From contig NZ_FOOQ01000008.1 in the NCBI RefSeq assembly GCF_900113245.1, forward strand, positions 47,926 to 111,925: a DNA stretch of 64,000 bases, in the 5' to 3' direction. Each line of letters opens with the position of its first letter. Positions within the stretch are counted from its first letter, which is position 1. The stretch is from Halopelagius inordinatus. GTDB taxonomy: Archaea; Halobacteriota; Halobacteria; Halobacteriales; Haloferacaceae. This document shows positions 26,224-34,873 of this stretch, in pieces. The notes below the pieces were generated by a model. The model saw only the letters and a program-made list of their open reading frames with translations. It was not told where the DNA came from and searched no databases. Both the position numbers and the translations under genes were made by a program.

Positions 26224-26294
26224 GACGGCGCGACGGGGGCGGGACGCGCTCGAATCGCCCCCCTTTTTGCCCGCCGACCCCGTGTCTGGAGACG

Positions 26295-27551
26295 ATGAGC
26301 CTCGACCTCACCGCGCCCGCACAGGAGGCCCCCGACGTCGCCGACGACGGCGTGTGGCTGGAGTGCATCGAGACGGGCGAGCAGTACGCCCCGTTCGACG
26401 AGATTCGCTACACGAGCGACGCCGGTGCCCTTCTGGAAGTCCGGTACGCCGACCCGGCGACGTTCGACGACTTCGAGGGCCGCGGCGTCTGGCGCTACCG
26501 CGCCGCGCTTCCGTTCGAAGAGGGCGTCAGCCTCCCCGAGGGCGACACCCCGCTTCACGAAGCGCCGCGCCTCGAAGACGACCTGGGCGTGGAGACGCTT
26601 CGGGTCAAACACGAGGGGATGAACCCCACCGGGAGCTTCAAGGACCGCGGCATGACCGTCGGCGTCCGCGTCGCGAAGGAACTCGGCGTCGGCCGCCTCG
26701 CGTGCGCCTCGACGGGGAACACCTCGGCGGCACTCGCGGCCTACGGCGCGCGCGGCGGGATGGAGACGCTCGTTCTCCTCCCGTCCGGGAAAGTCGCCGC
26801 GGGCAAGATAGCGCAGGCCGCCCTCCACGACGCGCGCATCCTCGAAGTCGACGGCAACTTCGACTCCTGTCTCGACATCGTTCAGGACCTCGCGGAACGC
26901 GGCGAGGTGTACCTCCTGAACTCGCTGAACCCCTTCCGACTGGAGGGCCAGAAGACCATCGGACTGGAGATTCTCGAACAGTTCCGCGACGACTACGGCC
27001 GCTTCCCCGACCGAATCGTCCTGCCGGTCGGCAACGCGGGCAACACGGCGGCGCTGTACAAGGCGTTCCGCGAACTCGTCCAGTCGGGGTCTCTCGACCC
27101 CGAACAGGTGCCCAAACTCACCGGCGTCCAAGCCGAGGGGGCCGCCCCGATGGTCGAAGCCGTCGAGAACGGGTGGGACGACACCAAACGCTGGGACGAG
27201 GTGGAGACGCGCGCGACGGCCATCCGCATCGGCAACCCCGTCAACGCCCCGAAGGCTCTCCCCGGTATCCGAGAGACGGGCGGCACCGCCGTCGCCGTCA
27301 CGGACGAGGAGATTACGACCGCCCAACGCGACTTAGCGCGCGAGGGCATCGGCGTCGAACCCGCCTCCGCCGCCTCCGTCGCCGGACTCCGGAAACTCCG
27401 CAGCGACGACACCGTCGGCGGCGACGAGGACGTGGTCTGTCTCACTACCGGCCACCTCCTGAAGGACCCCGACGCCGCATTCGAGGCGGGCGGCGAACCC
27501 GAACCTGTCGCCAACGACACCCAAGCGGTGTTGGACCTCCTCGCGGAGTAG
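26295..27551 (+). CDS. thrC: Threonine synthase
   Basis: A 418-residue PLP-dependent enzyme making threonine from O-phosphohomoserine. The PLP lysine lies in NPTGSFKDRG (about residue 115) and the phosphate-binding loop is VGNAGNTAAL. The N-terminal LECIETGEQY region is a short variant of the zinc-ribbon-like start found in archaeal enzymes, with only one Cys. The start is ATG 26295. It is monocistronic; no other threonine genes lie nearby. Confidence 0.95.
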   Translation: MSLDLTAPAQEAPDVADDGVWLECIETGEQYAPFDEIRYTSDAGALLEVRYADPATFDDFEGRGVWRYRAALPFEEGVSLPEGDTPLHEAPRLEDDLGVETLRVKHEGMNPTGSFKDRGMTVGVRVAKELGVGRLACASTGNTSAALAAYGARGGMETLVLLPSGKVAAGKIAQAALHDARILEVDGNFDSCLDIVQDLAERGEVYLLNSLNPFRLEGQKTIGLEILEQFRDDYGRFPDRIVLPVGNAGNTAALYKAFRELVQSGSLDPEQVPKLTGVQAEGAAPMVEAVENGWDDTKRWDEVETRATAIRIGNPVNAPKALPGIRETGGTAVAVTDEEITTAQRDLAREGIGVEPASAASVAGLRKLRSDDTVGGDEDVVCLTTGHLLKDPDAAFEAGGEPEPVANDTQAVLDLLAE

Positions 27552-27643
27552 CGCGACGAACGCCGGAACGTTTCGTCTCGACCGGACGCGTGTGACGCGA
27601 GTCTGACACAGTTTCATATCTTTGTGGGACGTTCTCACAATCG

Positions 27644-28108
27644 ATGCCATTGCCCAGTTTCCCGACCGGAACGGTGAGTGGCGAATCACGCCGCGACAGA
27701 ACGTTCCCGCCCTCCGACCCCGACTCGTCTACGTCCGGCGACGACGCCGAGGAGACGGCCCGTCCCGCCCCGGGAGCAGACGAGGCGTCGGTTCCCGGTT
27801 CCGCCCCGTCGGACGCCGCGCGCCGCGACGGCGGTTCGTCGGCCGACTCCTCGAACGGGGAGTCCCTCCGCGAACGCGTCGCCCGCCTCGAACGGGAGAA
27901 CGAGGCGCTTCGACGGAAGGTCAAGCGGACTCAACGCGCCCGACAGAACGTCATCGACCACTACGAACGCGTCATCGCCGACATCGACGACACGTCTCCC
28001 GCCTCGGGGGAAAGCGAGACGACGCCGACGGTTCGTCCGCCGCCGGTGAACGACGGACTCGCCGACAGAGTCGCCCGACGACTCGACGTCGGGGAACGGT
28101 GGCGGTGA
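27644..28108 (+). CDS. Coiled-coil protein of unknown function
   Basis: 154 residues. The first ~80 are low-complexity and disordered (Ser, Asp, Pro, Gly). A heptad-type segment, LRERVARLERENEALRRKVK (residues ~86-105), continues into QRARQNVIDHYERVI, and the tail ends VARRLDVGERWR. This resembles small haloarchaeal coiled-coil proteins of unknown role. There is no membrane segment. A TATCTTTG-like box about 25 nt upstream supports the ATG 27644 start. Confidence 0.6.
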   Translation: MPLPSFPTGTVSGESRRDRTFPPSDPDSSTSGDDAEETARPAPGADEASVPGSAPSDAARRDGGSSADSSNGESLRERVARLERENEALRRKVKRTQRARQNVIDHYERVIADIDDTSPASGESETTPTVRPPPVNDGLADRVARRLDVGERWR

Positions 28109-28279
28109 GTTCGGGGGCGTCTCGAATCGGTCTCTCCTCCTTCTGCGAAAATAGTATGAAATATGGTATGTGCGTCGGATTCGGACGGTAACGTGGAACG
28201 AAGACGCACGGACGTGTCGTAATACCTGACATACTCTCGTTCGGTCGAGGGTCCCGACCTGCCGACGGAGACGGAGGGC

Positions 28280-29350
28280 CTACCTGCCGAATCGAGAGGA
28301 GAAACTGAAGTCGAAGTTGAACTGGCTCCGACCGTCCGTCTTGTACTGTTTCCGACTCGGCGAGTACGTCCGAACTTGGACGCGGTCGGTTCCGCGCCCG
28401 CCCCCGGGGATGAACTTGATGAGGCGCATCCACCCGTCGCCGCCGTTGGCGTAGTGTTGGTAGTTCGCGAGCATCTCGTAGGTGCTCGACCCGCCGTCGT
28501 TCGGCGACGTCTGCCGCCACTGGCCGTCCGCCTTGTGGTAGTGACCGTTCAGGACCATGAACACCTGCGGGTTCGGCTTCACGATGTCTTTGTATATCGT
28601 CGCACCGGAGTTGGCACCGTCGCGTTGCGTCGCGTGGCCTTCGGACCCGACTCTGTCCCAGAGGTACGCGTGCGTCGTGATGATGGTCGGGACGCTTCGA
28701 TTCGCCCGAAGCACGTTCCACGCCCACCCCTTCACGCTGTTTGGGTCGGACCGCGACCCGGGGACGCCCCACTCTAAGTCGAGGTGGAGGAACGTGTAGC
28801 CCCCGGCGGAGAATCGCTGGTAGTGGGCGCGGTCGTTCGGACCCGTCCCGCGGTACCAACTGTACTTCGAGAAGCGCGACTTGCCGAAGTACTTGCTGTA
28901 GTTCGCGGTGGACGAACTCCGGTTGTTGAGGGTGGCGTAATCGTGGTTGCCGACGGTGGTGGCGTACGGCACGACGCCGTCGAGTTTGTCCATCACGGCG
29001 TCCATTCGCTGCCACTCTGTGGTGTTGCTCCCGTGTTCGACGATGTCCCCCTCGTGGCTGACGAATACGATGTTCTGTGCGCTCTTGTTCGCTCGAATCC
29101 AGTCAGTCTGGGCGTGCGCCCGCGAGATGAGAGAGGAACTCTCCGCGTACTTCTGCGTGTCGGGCAGGACGGCTATGGTCCACGAACTCGCCGCGCTGAC
29201 GCTTCCGACGAAAGCGGAGAGTCCGAACGCACCCGCGCCGCCGAGTGCGCCGGCCGTCTTTAGCGCGTCCCGGCGCGACACGCGGTGACGGGCGTCCGTC
29301 TCACCTTCTCCCAGAGAACCCGACCCGTCACCGTTTCTGTCAGCATCCAT
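28280..29350 (-). CDS. Tat-exported calcineurin-like metallophosphoesterase
   Basis: 356 residues. SRRDAL, followed by a hydrophobic stretch ending VSAASS, is a Tat signal, so the enzyme should be extracellular or surface-held. Metal-binding motifs appear in order: LPDTQ (a variant of DxH with Gln), HEGDIVEHG, GNHDY, TTHAYLWD and NGHYH. Two metal ions would be bound, and a phosphomonoester or phosphodiester is the likely substrate. The GHxH motif is intact; the Gln in the first motif is a known subfamily variant. I start at ATG 29350; a 9-residue extension is unlikely. Confidence 0.85.
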   Translation of the reverse strand: MDADRNGDGSGSLGEGETDARHRVSRRDALKTAGALGGAGAFGLSAFVGSVSAASSWTIAVLPDTQKYAESSSLISRAHAQTDWIRANKSAQNIVFVSHEGDIVEHGSNTTEWQRMDAVMDKLDGVVPYATTVGNHDYATLNNRSSSTANYSKYFGKSRFSKYSWYRGTGPNDRAHYQRFSAGGYTFLHLDLEWGVPGSRSDPNSVKGWAWNVLRANRSVPTIITTHAYLWDRVGSEGHATQRDGANSGATIYKDIVKPNPQVFMVLNGHYHKADGQWRQTSPNDGGSSTYEMLANYQHYANGGDGWMRLIKFIPGGGRGTDRVQVRTYSPSRKQYKTDGRSQFNFDFSFSSRFGR

Positions 29351-29437
29351 ACAACGACTCACAGGCCACGTGGGCATAATGATTACTGAGACACATATTT
29401 ACGCACTCAGGTCGAACGGCGGGACAGGTGAACCAAC

Positions 29438-30460
29438 GTGGAAGATTCAGCGGAAGGCGAGGTGTCTCGCTCGGTGATCACGGACCTCGGCACACTCGAC
29501 GGCGGCGCGGTCAGCGACGCGGCCGATATCAACGACTGCGGGACCGTGGTCGGAACCAGCGAGACGGACGTCGACGGAGCCGTCTTCGTCCACGCCGTCC
29601 TGTGGGACGCGGACGGTGACCCCCACTCGCTCGGCACGTTTCGCTCCGACGACAGAGCGGAGAGCAGAGCGACGGGCGTCAACGACCGCGGAACCGTCGT
29701 CGGGGCCGCGGAAGGCGAAGACAGAGTGCGACGGGCGTTCAGGCGGACCGAGGGCGGCGAGTTGGAGGACCTCGGCAGTCTCGGCGGGTCGGAACGAGGA
29801 GACAGCATCGCGTACGACGTAAACGACCGAGAAACCGTCGTCGGACAGAGCGACGCCGGGGAAAGCGAGGTGCGCGCGTTCCGGTGGACCGGCGGCGAGA
29901 TGGAGGACCTCGGGACGCTCCGAAGCGACGACACGGGACAGAGCGGTGCGTTCGCGGTGGACAATGCCGGAACCGTCGTCGGATGGAGCGAGAGCGACGA
30001 CGGAACGAACCACGCCGTCCGGTGGACCGAAGCCGAGGGGATGGAAGATTTGGGTATGCTCGAAGACCACGGGGTCAGTTACGCGTTCGACGTCACTCCG
30101 CACGGAACCGTCGTCGGTCGGAGTTACGACCCCGGCGCCTTCGATTCGCGCCGCGCGGTCCGGTGGGTCGGCGGCGGCGTCGAGAGCCTCGGAACCCTCG
30201 ACGGCGACGCGGGGTACAGCGAGGCCCACGGGTCGAACGTCCGCGGCGTGGTTGTCGGAGACAGTCGAGTCGGCGACGTAGAGCACGCCTTCCGATGGAC
30301 CGAAGCCGAGGGGATGACGGATATGGGAACGTTACTCGACGGCGACGAGGGCGCGAGCACGGCGTCGGGCGTGAACGCTCGCGGCGACGTCGTCGGAGCC
30401 AGTCGGACCCCGGAGGGCGAACGCCACGCGGTTCGCTGGCGCGTCGAGGACAGTCGCTGA
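29438..30460 (+). CDS. HAF-repeat protein
   Basis: 340 residues made of about seven repeats, each with a strand pattern ending GTVVGxSE and a xDLGTL element (MEDLGTL, LEDLGSL, MTDMGTL). The repeats should form a beta-propeller-like body. HAF-repeat proteins are usually secreted in bacteria, but no signal peptide is readable here, and the start is GTG 29438. Proteins of this kind are known as surface or stress-linked factors with no established activity. It is divergent from the exported phosphoesterase (87 bp), but no functional link is evident. Confidence 0.78.
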   Translation: MEDSAEGEVSRSVITDLGTLDGGAVSDAADINDCGTVVGTSETDVDGAVFVHAVLWDADGDPHSLGTFRSDDRAESRATGVNDRGTVVGAAEGEDRVRRAFRRTEGGELEDLGSLGGSERGDSIAYDVNDRETVVGQSDAGESEVRAFRWTGGEMEDLGTLRSDDTGQSGAFAVDNAGTVVGWSESDDGTNHAVRWTEAEGMEDLGMLEDHGVSYAFDVTPHGTVVGRSYDPGAFDSRRAVRWVGGGVESLGTLDGDAGYSEAHGSNVRGVVVGDSRVGDVEHAFRWTEAEGMTDMGTLLDGDEGASTASGVNARGDVVGASRTPEGERHAVRWRVEDSR

Positions 30461-30550
30461 GGCGGACGCCGCTTTCGGCGACCGGTCGAGAGGAGAAGCG
30501 ACGGCGAGTTCGCGCCGTCCGATTCGACTGCGCGCCGCGGTTCCTGCGGG

Positions 30551-32143
30551 CTACTCGTCTGTGCCGTTCAGCGTGAGATACTTCACGTCGATTATCCGGT
30601 CGTCAGCGAGGAGTTCCTCGCGCACCTCGTCTGGGACGTGGTTGTCGAGGTTGTACACCGTCAGCGCCTCGCCGCCCTCGTCGGCGCGGCGGGCGTTGAA
30701 CATCCCGGCGATGTTGACGTCGTTGTCTCCGAGAACGGTACCGATGAAGCCGATGACGCCGGGTTTGTCGTAGTTGCGCGCGACGAGCATCCGGCCGTGC
30801 GGGATGGCGTCGACGCGGTAGCCGTCGATGCGGACGATGCGCGGGTCGTCGCCCGCAAACTGCGTCCCGCAGACGCTGAGAGACTCCTCGTCGTTGCCGA
30901 CGGTGACGGTGACGAGGCTCTGGAAGTCCTCGGACTGGCGGGTTTTCGACTCGGTCACCTCGATGCCGCGCTCTTCGGCTATCTTCGGCGCGTTGACGGC
31001 GTTGACCTGCCATTCGAGCGGTTCGAAGACGCCCTTGAGCGCGGAGGCGGTGACGAGGTCTACCTCCTCGTCTGCGATGTCGCCCTCGTAGGAGACTTCG
31101 ACCGAGGAGATGCGGCCGTCGAGCAACTGCGCGCCGATTTTCCCCGCCGTGTCCGCCAGTTCGATGTACGGCCGGATGCGCGGGAACGCGCTCTCGTCCA
31201 CCGAGGGGGCGTTGAGCGCGTTCATCACGGGCTCCTCGTTGAACGCGGCGTCTATCTGGTCCGCGATGGAGGTGGCGACGTTCTCTTGGGCCGCCGAGGT
31301 GGACGCGCCGAGGTGCGGCGTGACCACGACGTCTTCGACGGACAAAAGCGGGTTGTCCGGCGAGACGGGTTCGTCGGCGAACACGTCTATCGCCGCGCCG
31401 TCGAGCGTTCCGTCCTCGACTGCGGCGGCGAGTGCGTCCTCGTCCACGACGCCGCCGCGGGCACAGTTGACGAGGTAGCCGTCGCCCATCAGTTCGAGTT
31501 CCTCGGTCGAGATGAGGTCTTCCGTCTCCGGCGTAAGCGGCGTGTGGACCGTCAGGAAGTCGGCGCGTTCGAGACAGTCCTCGAACTCGACGAGTTCCGC
31601 GCCGAGGCGGTCGGCGCGTTCTTGACTGATGTAGGGGTCGTACGCGACGAGGTCCATCCCGAGACCGTCGAGACGTTTCGCCACCTCTTGGCCGACGCGG
31701 CCGAGGCCGACGATACCGAGCGTCTTGCCGTTCAGTTCCGTCCCGAGGTAGTCGCCCTTCGCCCACTCGCCGCCCTTCAGACGGGCGTGCGCTTGCGGGA
31801 TAGAGCGCGCGGCGGCGAACGCCATCGCGACGGTGTGTTCGGAGGCGGCCCGGACGTTCCCCTCCGGCGCGTTCGCGACGACGACGCCGTGGTCCGTCGC
31901 GGCGTCGATATCGATGTTGTCGACGCCGATGCCCGCGCGCCCGACGATGACGAGGTTCGGCGCGGCCTCGAACACCGCTTCGTTCACTTCCGTCCCCGAC
32001 CGGACGACGAGTGCGTTCGCGTCCGAGACCGCTTCGAGAAGTGCGTCGCCCTCTACGTCGTAGTCGGTCACGACCTCGTGGCCCGCCTCGCGGAGTCGTC
32101 CTAACCCCGCGTCGGCGATTGGGTCCGTGACGAGAACCTTCAT
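30551..32143 (-). CDS. serA: D-3-phosphoglycerate dehydrogenase
   Basis: 530 residues, the long form. It oxidises 3-phosphoglycerate with NAD+, the first step of serine synthesis. The NAD-binding motif is GLGRVGQEV; the substrate-side GRAGIGVDNID and the catalytic His in TPHLGAST are present. An intervening ASB-type domain and a C-terminal ACT domain (residues ~455-530) give serine feedback control. CCTTATCC about 30 nt before the ATG supports a leaderless mRNA. It diverges from serB, so the two serine genes share a 185-bp control region. Confidence 0.95.
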   Translation of the reverse strand: MKVLVTDPIADAGLGRLREAGHEVVTDYDVEGDALLEAVSDANALVVRSGTEVNEAVFEAAPNLVIVGRAGIGVDNIDIDAATDHGVVVANAPEGNVRAASEHTVAMAFAAARSIPQAHARLKGGEWAKGDYLGTELNGKTLGIVGLGRVGQEVAKRLDGLGMDLVAYDPYISQERADRLGAELVEFEDCLERADFLTVHTPLTPETEDLISTEELELMGDGYLVNCARGGVVDEDALAAAVEDGTLDGAAIDVFADEPVSPDNPLLSVEDVVVTPHLGASTSAAQENVATSIADQIDAAFNEEPVMNALNAPSVDESAFPRIRPYIELADTAGKIGAQLLDGRISSVEVSYEGDIADEEVDLVTASALKGVFEPLEWQVNAVNAPKIAEERGIEVTESKTRQSEDFQSLVTVTVGNDEESLSVCGTQFAGDDPRIVRIDGYRVDAIPHGRMLVARNYDKPGVIGFIGTVLGDNDVNIAGMFNARRADEGGEALTVYNLDNHVPDEVREELLADDRIIDVKYLTLNGTDE

Positions 32144-32207
32144 GCGCGTATGTTCCTTGGACTCCGGATAAGGGTTTCTTCGGCGGCCGATATGGCTAAT
32201 AGAGGGT

Positions 32208-32222
32208 TGTTAGCGCGTAACA
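32208..32222. promoter_or_regulatory. Palindrome in the serA-serB intergenic region
   Basis: TGTTA-GCGCG-TAACA is a dyad with perfect 5-bp arms in the middle of the shared control region. A second imperfect inverted repeat (GGATGGTTT/AAACCGTCC) overlaps the serB promoter at about 32290-32310. Either could bind a regulator of serine synthesis. No known motif was matched. Confidence 0.35.
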
Positions 32223-32328
32223 CACAAGGTCGCCGTTCGGGAGGACGGAGCGGTGCGGACCGGTTTCCCCGGTTGCGGGCGGCAACGCGGATGGATGGTT
32301 TCAAACCGTCCGAGGATGACGGTCGGAT

Positions 32329-32976
32329 ATGCGACTCATCGCCTTCGACTTCGACGGAACGCTCTCGGACTCGGAGATGACCGTCCTCCTCGGCAAGCGA
32401 GAGAACGTGGCGGCGGAGATGGCCGACATCACCGAACGCGCCATGAACGACGAGATATCCTACGCGCAGAGTCTCCGCAAGCGCGCCTCTCTGCTGAAGG
32501 GCCTCGAAATCGAGGACGCGGAGGAGGCGTACGGCGAGGTCACCCTCAGACCCGGCGCGGCGGACCTCATCGCTCGCCTGCGCGACGCCGGTCACCACGT
32601 CGCTATCCTTACCGGCGGCTTCGAACGCGGCGTCGAACGCGCCTTAGAGAAGGAAGGCGTCGAGGTGGACTCCATCGTCGCCAACCGACTCCCGGTCGAA
32701 CGCGACCGACTGACCGGCGACGTGGAGGGACCCCTCATCGAGGGGACGAAAGACGACGCGCTCGAATCGCTCGCGGACGAACTCGGCGTGAAACTGTCGC
32801 ACACCGTCGCCGTCGGCGACGGCGCGAACGACCTGCCGATGCTCGAAGTCGCCGGACTCGCCGTCGGATTCGAACCGAAAGACGCCGTCCGCCCCGCCTG
32901 CGACGACGTCGTCTCCACGATGTACGAACTCCGCGACCTGTTGGCCGAACGCGCCATCGTCAAGAAATCCGACTGA
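32329..32976 (+). CDS. serB: Phosphoserine phosphatase
   Basis: A 215-residue HAD-superfamily phosphatase. The nucleophile motif is DFDGTLSD (residues ~6-13), motif II is TGGF near residue 90, and motif III/IV is VAVGDGANDLPML. It removes phosphate from phosphoserine, the last step of serine synthesis; the opening DFDGT is slightly unlike the DMDST form of bacterial SerB, but the family assignment is supported by the adjacent serA. ATG 32329 is about 30 nt after TTTCAAAC. The 3' flank (32977-33188) shows nothing. Confidence 0.9.
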   Translation: MRLIAFDFDGTLSDSEMTVLLGKRENVAAEMADITERAMNDEISYAQSLRKRASLLKGLEIEDAEEAYGEVTLRPGAADLIARLRDAGHHVAILTGGFERGVERALEKEGVEVDSIVANRLPVERDRLTGDVEGPLIEGTKDDALESLADELGVKLSHTVAVGDGANDLPMLEVAGLAVGFEPKDAVRPACDDVVSTMYELRDLLAERAIVKKSD

Positions 32977-33188
32977 ACCGGACTCGCGTTCTCTCTGCCT
33001 CTCGAAGTTTCTCGCGACTTCTTTCGCTATCGGTTTCGAGTCCGCGGGCGTCTCGGCCGCGAAAAGAGTTTCGTCGGCCTCCGAACGCGCCGCGTCCGGG
33101 GCGTCGAACCCGTCGTCGGATGCGACGGGAGCGTCTCTGTTCTTCGGTGACGACTACCGGCCGGAGCGACGGTGGCGGTAAAACGGAG

Positions 33189-33392
33189 TTACGTTCGCAG
33201 GAAGGTCAAAAGCGCGTTCAGCGGCGACTGCGCGGCGGTTCCGAGCGCCGGACCGTCGCCCCGCCGAACCGACCCGCTCTGCGTCCGGCGACCTTCGGGA
33301 ACGCCACCGATTTCGCCGTCGTTCGCGTCCGTGACGGGCCATCCGCTCAGTCTGCTTCCGAGGAAGTTTCGTTCTTTCTTCGGTCCTCTCAT
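33189..33392 (-). CDS. Possible small hypothetical protein
   Basis: 67 codons from ATG 33392. The peptide is basic at the start (MRGPKKERNFLG) with a Gly/Ser-rich middle and a leucine-rich end (SPLNALLTFLRT). Upstream on the minus strand the AT-rich stretch contains CATATTT about 33 nt before the ATG, a plausible promoter, which is the main argument for a real gene. I recognise no family. It overlaps a plus-strand reading frame that looks spurious. Confidence 0.35.
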   Translation of the reverse strand: MRGPKKERNFLGSRLSGWPVTDANDGEIGGVPEGRRTQSGSVRRGDGPALGTAAQSPLNALLTFLRT

Positions 33393-33538
33393 AGTGATTC
33401 TACCTAGCCTCCGGACACGGAAATATGTTGCACTTCTGATATATTGTCATCAACGTTCGAGGAGGATACTGATAGACGATCAACGATAGCGGCCGCCGAA
33501 GAAAGGCGGAAGAGAACCTAAACCGGCCACTATCGTGC

Positions 33539-33554
33539 CCCGTCCGCGGACGGG
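33539..33554. repeat. Perfect 16-bp palindrome downstream of gldA
   Basis: CCCGTCCGCGGACGGG equals its own reverse complement. It lies about 110 nt beyond the gldA stop (minus strand). It may be a hairpin at the transcript end or a protein-binding site. No T-rich run is attached. Confidence 0.35.
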
Positions 33555-33664
33555 AACGACGCGTCGGAGACCGCCCGAAGAGCGCTTTCGACTCGGGGGC
33601 GAATCGGCGCTCCGACGTTCGGCCGCCAGCCGTCTCCTTTTCGGTCGCCCGTCTCGCTCTCGGC

Positions 33665-34756
33665 TTACCCGTAGCGCTCTCCGAGGTCGTTCGCCGTCAG
33701 AATCGCGTCCCGGACCATCGCCGGTTCGACCGGGAACGGTTCGTTGTGGATGGTCTCGTCGTCGTCGCAGGCCGCGTTCGCCACCTCGTCGAGTTGGTCT
33801 CGCGTCGGGTTCTCGACGCCGATGTCCGAGAGCGTCACCGGGAGGCCGACGTCGACGGAGAACTCGATTATCTCTCGGACGAACGCGTCGTCTCTGCCCT
33901 CTAACACGAGTTGCGAGAGCGTTCCGATGTTCACCTTCTCGCCGTGCGTCGCGTCGTGCGTCTCTTCGAGTTGCGTCAGTCCGTTGTGTATCGAGTGCGC
34001 CGCCGCGAGGCCGCCGCTCTCGAATCCGAGACCGCTCAACAGCGTGTTCGCCTCGGTGACCGCCTCGACGCTCTCTGTGACCGCGCCGTTCTCCACCGCG
34101 CGAACCGACGAGACGGCGTGGTCTCTGAGCGTGTCGTAGCAGAGTTCCGCAAGCGCGTGCGCCGCCCGCGTCGATTCCCCGCCGAAGATGTTCTGCCCGT
34201 GAGACCGGTAGGTCGCGTCGGCCTCGAACCACGTCGCGAGGGCGTCCGCGACGCCCGAACGGAACAGTCGAGTCGGGCCGTCGGCGACGACTGCCGTATC
34301 CACGAGGACGAGTTCCGGGTGGTTCGAGTAGAACTGGTACTCCTCGAACTCGCCGTGTTCCGTGTAGATGACCGACAGACTGCTCGTCGGCGCGTCCGTC
34401 GAGGCGACGGTCGGCATCGACACCATGGCGATGTCGAGATTCTCCCTGACGGCCTTGGCCGTGTCGAGGGCCTTCCCACCGCCCGCACCGACGACGATGT
34501 CCGCACCCGCCTCCTCTGCGGCGTCCGTGACCCGTTCTATCTCCGTCTTCGACGCCTCTCCGCCGAACTCCACCGTCTCGGCTCCGACCTCCGCCGCTTC
34601 GAGGCTCTCGGTGACCGTCTCTCCGACGATGTCCAACACCACATCGTCCGCCAACAGCACCGCGCGTTCGCCTAACTGTCCCGCGTGCGTCCCGATTTCC
34701 TCGGCGACGCCTCGTCCTTGCACGTAGTCCGACGGAGACTCGAATATCAGTGACAT
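33665..34756 (-). CDS. gldA: Glycerol dehydrogenase
   Basis: A 363-residue member of the iron/zinc-containing alcohol dehydrogenase family. GAGGGKALDTAKAV is the NAD-binding turn, and STDAPTSSLSVIYTEHGEFEEYQFYSNHP is the GldA signature. Metal ligands appear as Asp in SGVADALA, His in AAAHSIHNG and His in ATHGEKVN. It oxidises glycerol to dihydroxyacetone; glycerol is an abundant carbon source for halophiles. It could also be mistaken for glycerol-1-phosphate dehydrogenase, but that enzyme has different sequence features. Start ATG 34756 (MSLIFESP). It follows the lpdA gene at 117 bp. Confidence 0.9.
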   Translation of the reverse strand: MSLIFESPSDYVQGRGVAEEIGTHAGQLGERAVLLADDVVLDIVGETVTESLEAAEVGAETVEFGGEASKTEIERVTDAAEEAGADIVVGAGGGKALDTAKAVRENLDIAMVSMPTVASTDAPTSSLSVIYTEHGEFEEYQFYSNHPELVLVDTAVVADGPTRLFRSGVADALATWFEADATYRSHGQNIFGGESTRAAHALAELCYDTLRDHAVSSVRAVENGAVTESVEAVTEANTLLSGLGFESGGLAAAHSIHNGLTQLEETHDATHGEKVNIGTLSQLVLEGRDDAFVREIIEFSVDVGLPVTLSDIGVENPTRDQLDEVANAACDDDETIHNEPFPVEPAMVRDAILTANDLGERYG

Positions 34757-34873
34757 ATGTTGTCGTGTATCTCGAAGCGGCAAAAACGAGTCGGGGTTGT
34801 CCCGTCGTGGAACGAAGTCGCAGGACCGTCGAACGACGGGTAGGTTTATCAGTGGACCGAGGCGAGACGCCGA

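Larger units (their letters stand above)
32977..33664. other. Gene-poor interval between serB and gldA
   Basis: This interval contains one candidate small minus-strand gene (33189-33392) and a palindrome (33539-33554). The bases 33400-33470 form an AT-rich island, likely the promoter for that small gene. A 105-codon plus-strand reading frame covers part of the interval but has no recognisable protein character. The rest shows nothing I can support. Confidence 0.5.

Noticed and set aside
33172..33489. A 105-codon plus-strand frame in the interval after serB
   Set aside because: Composition (Arg/Ser/Pro) resembles shadow frames and there is no promoter; the minus-strand reading of the same DNA is more protein-like.
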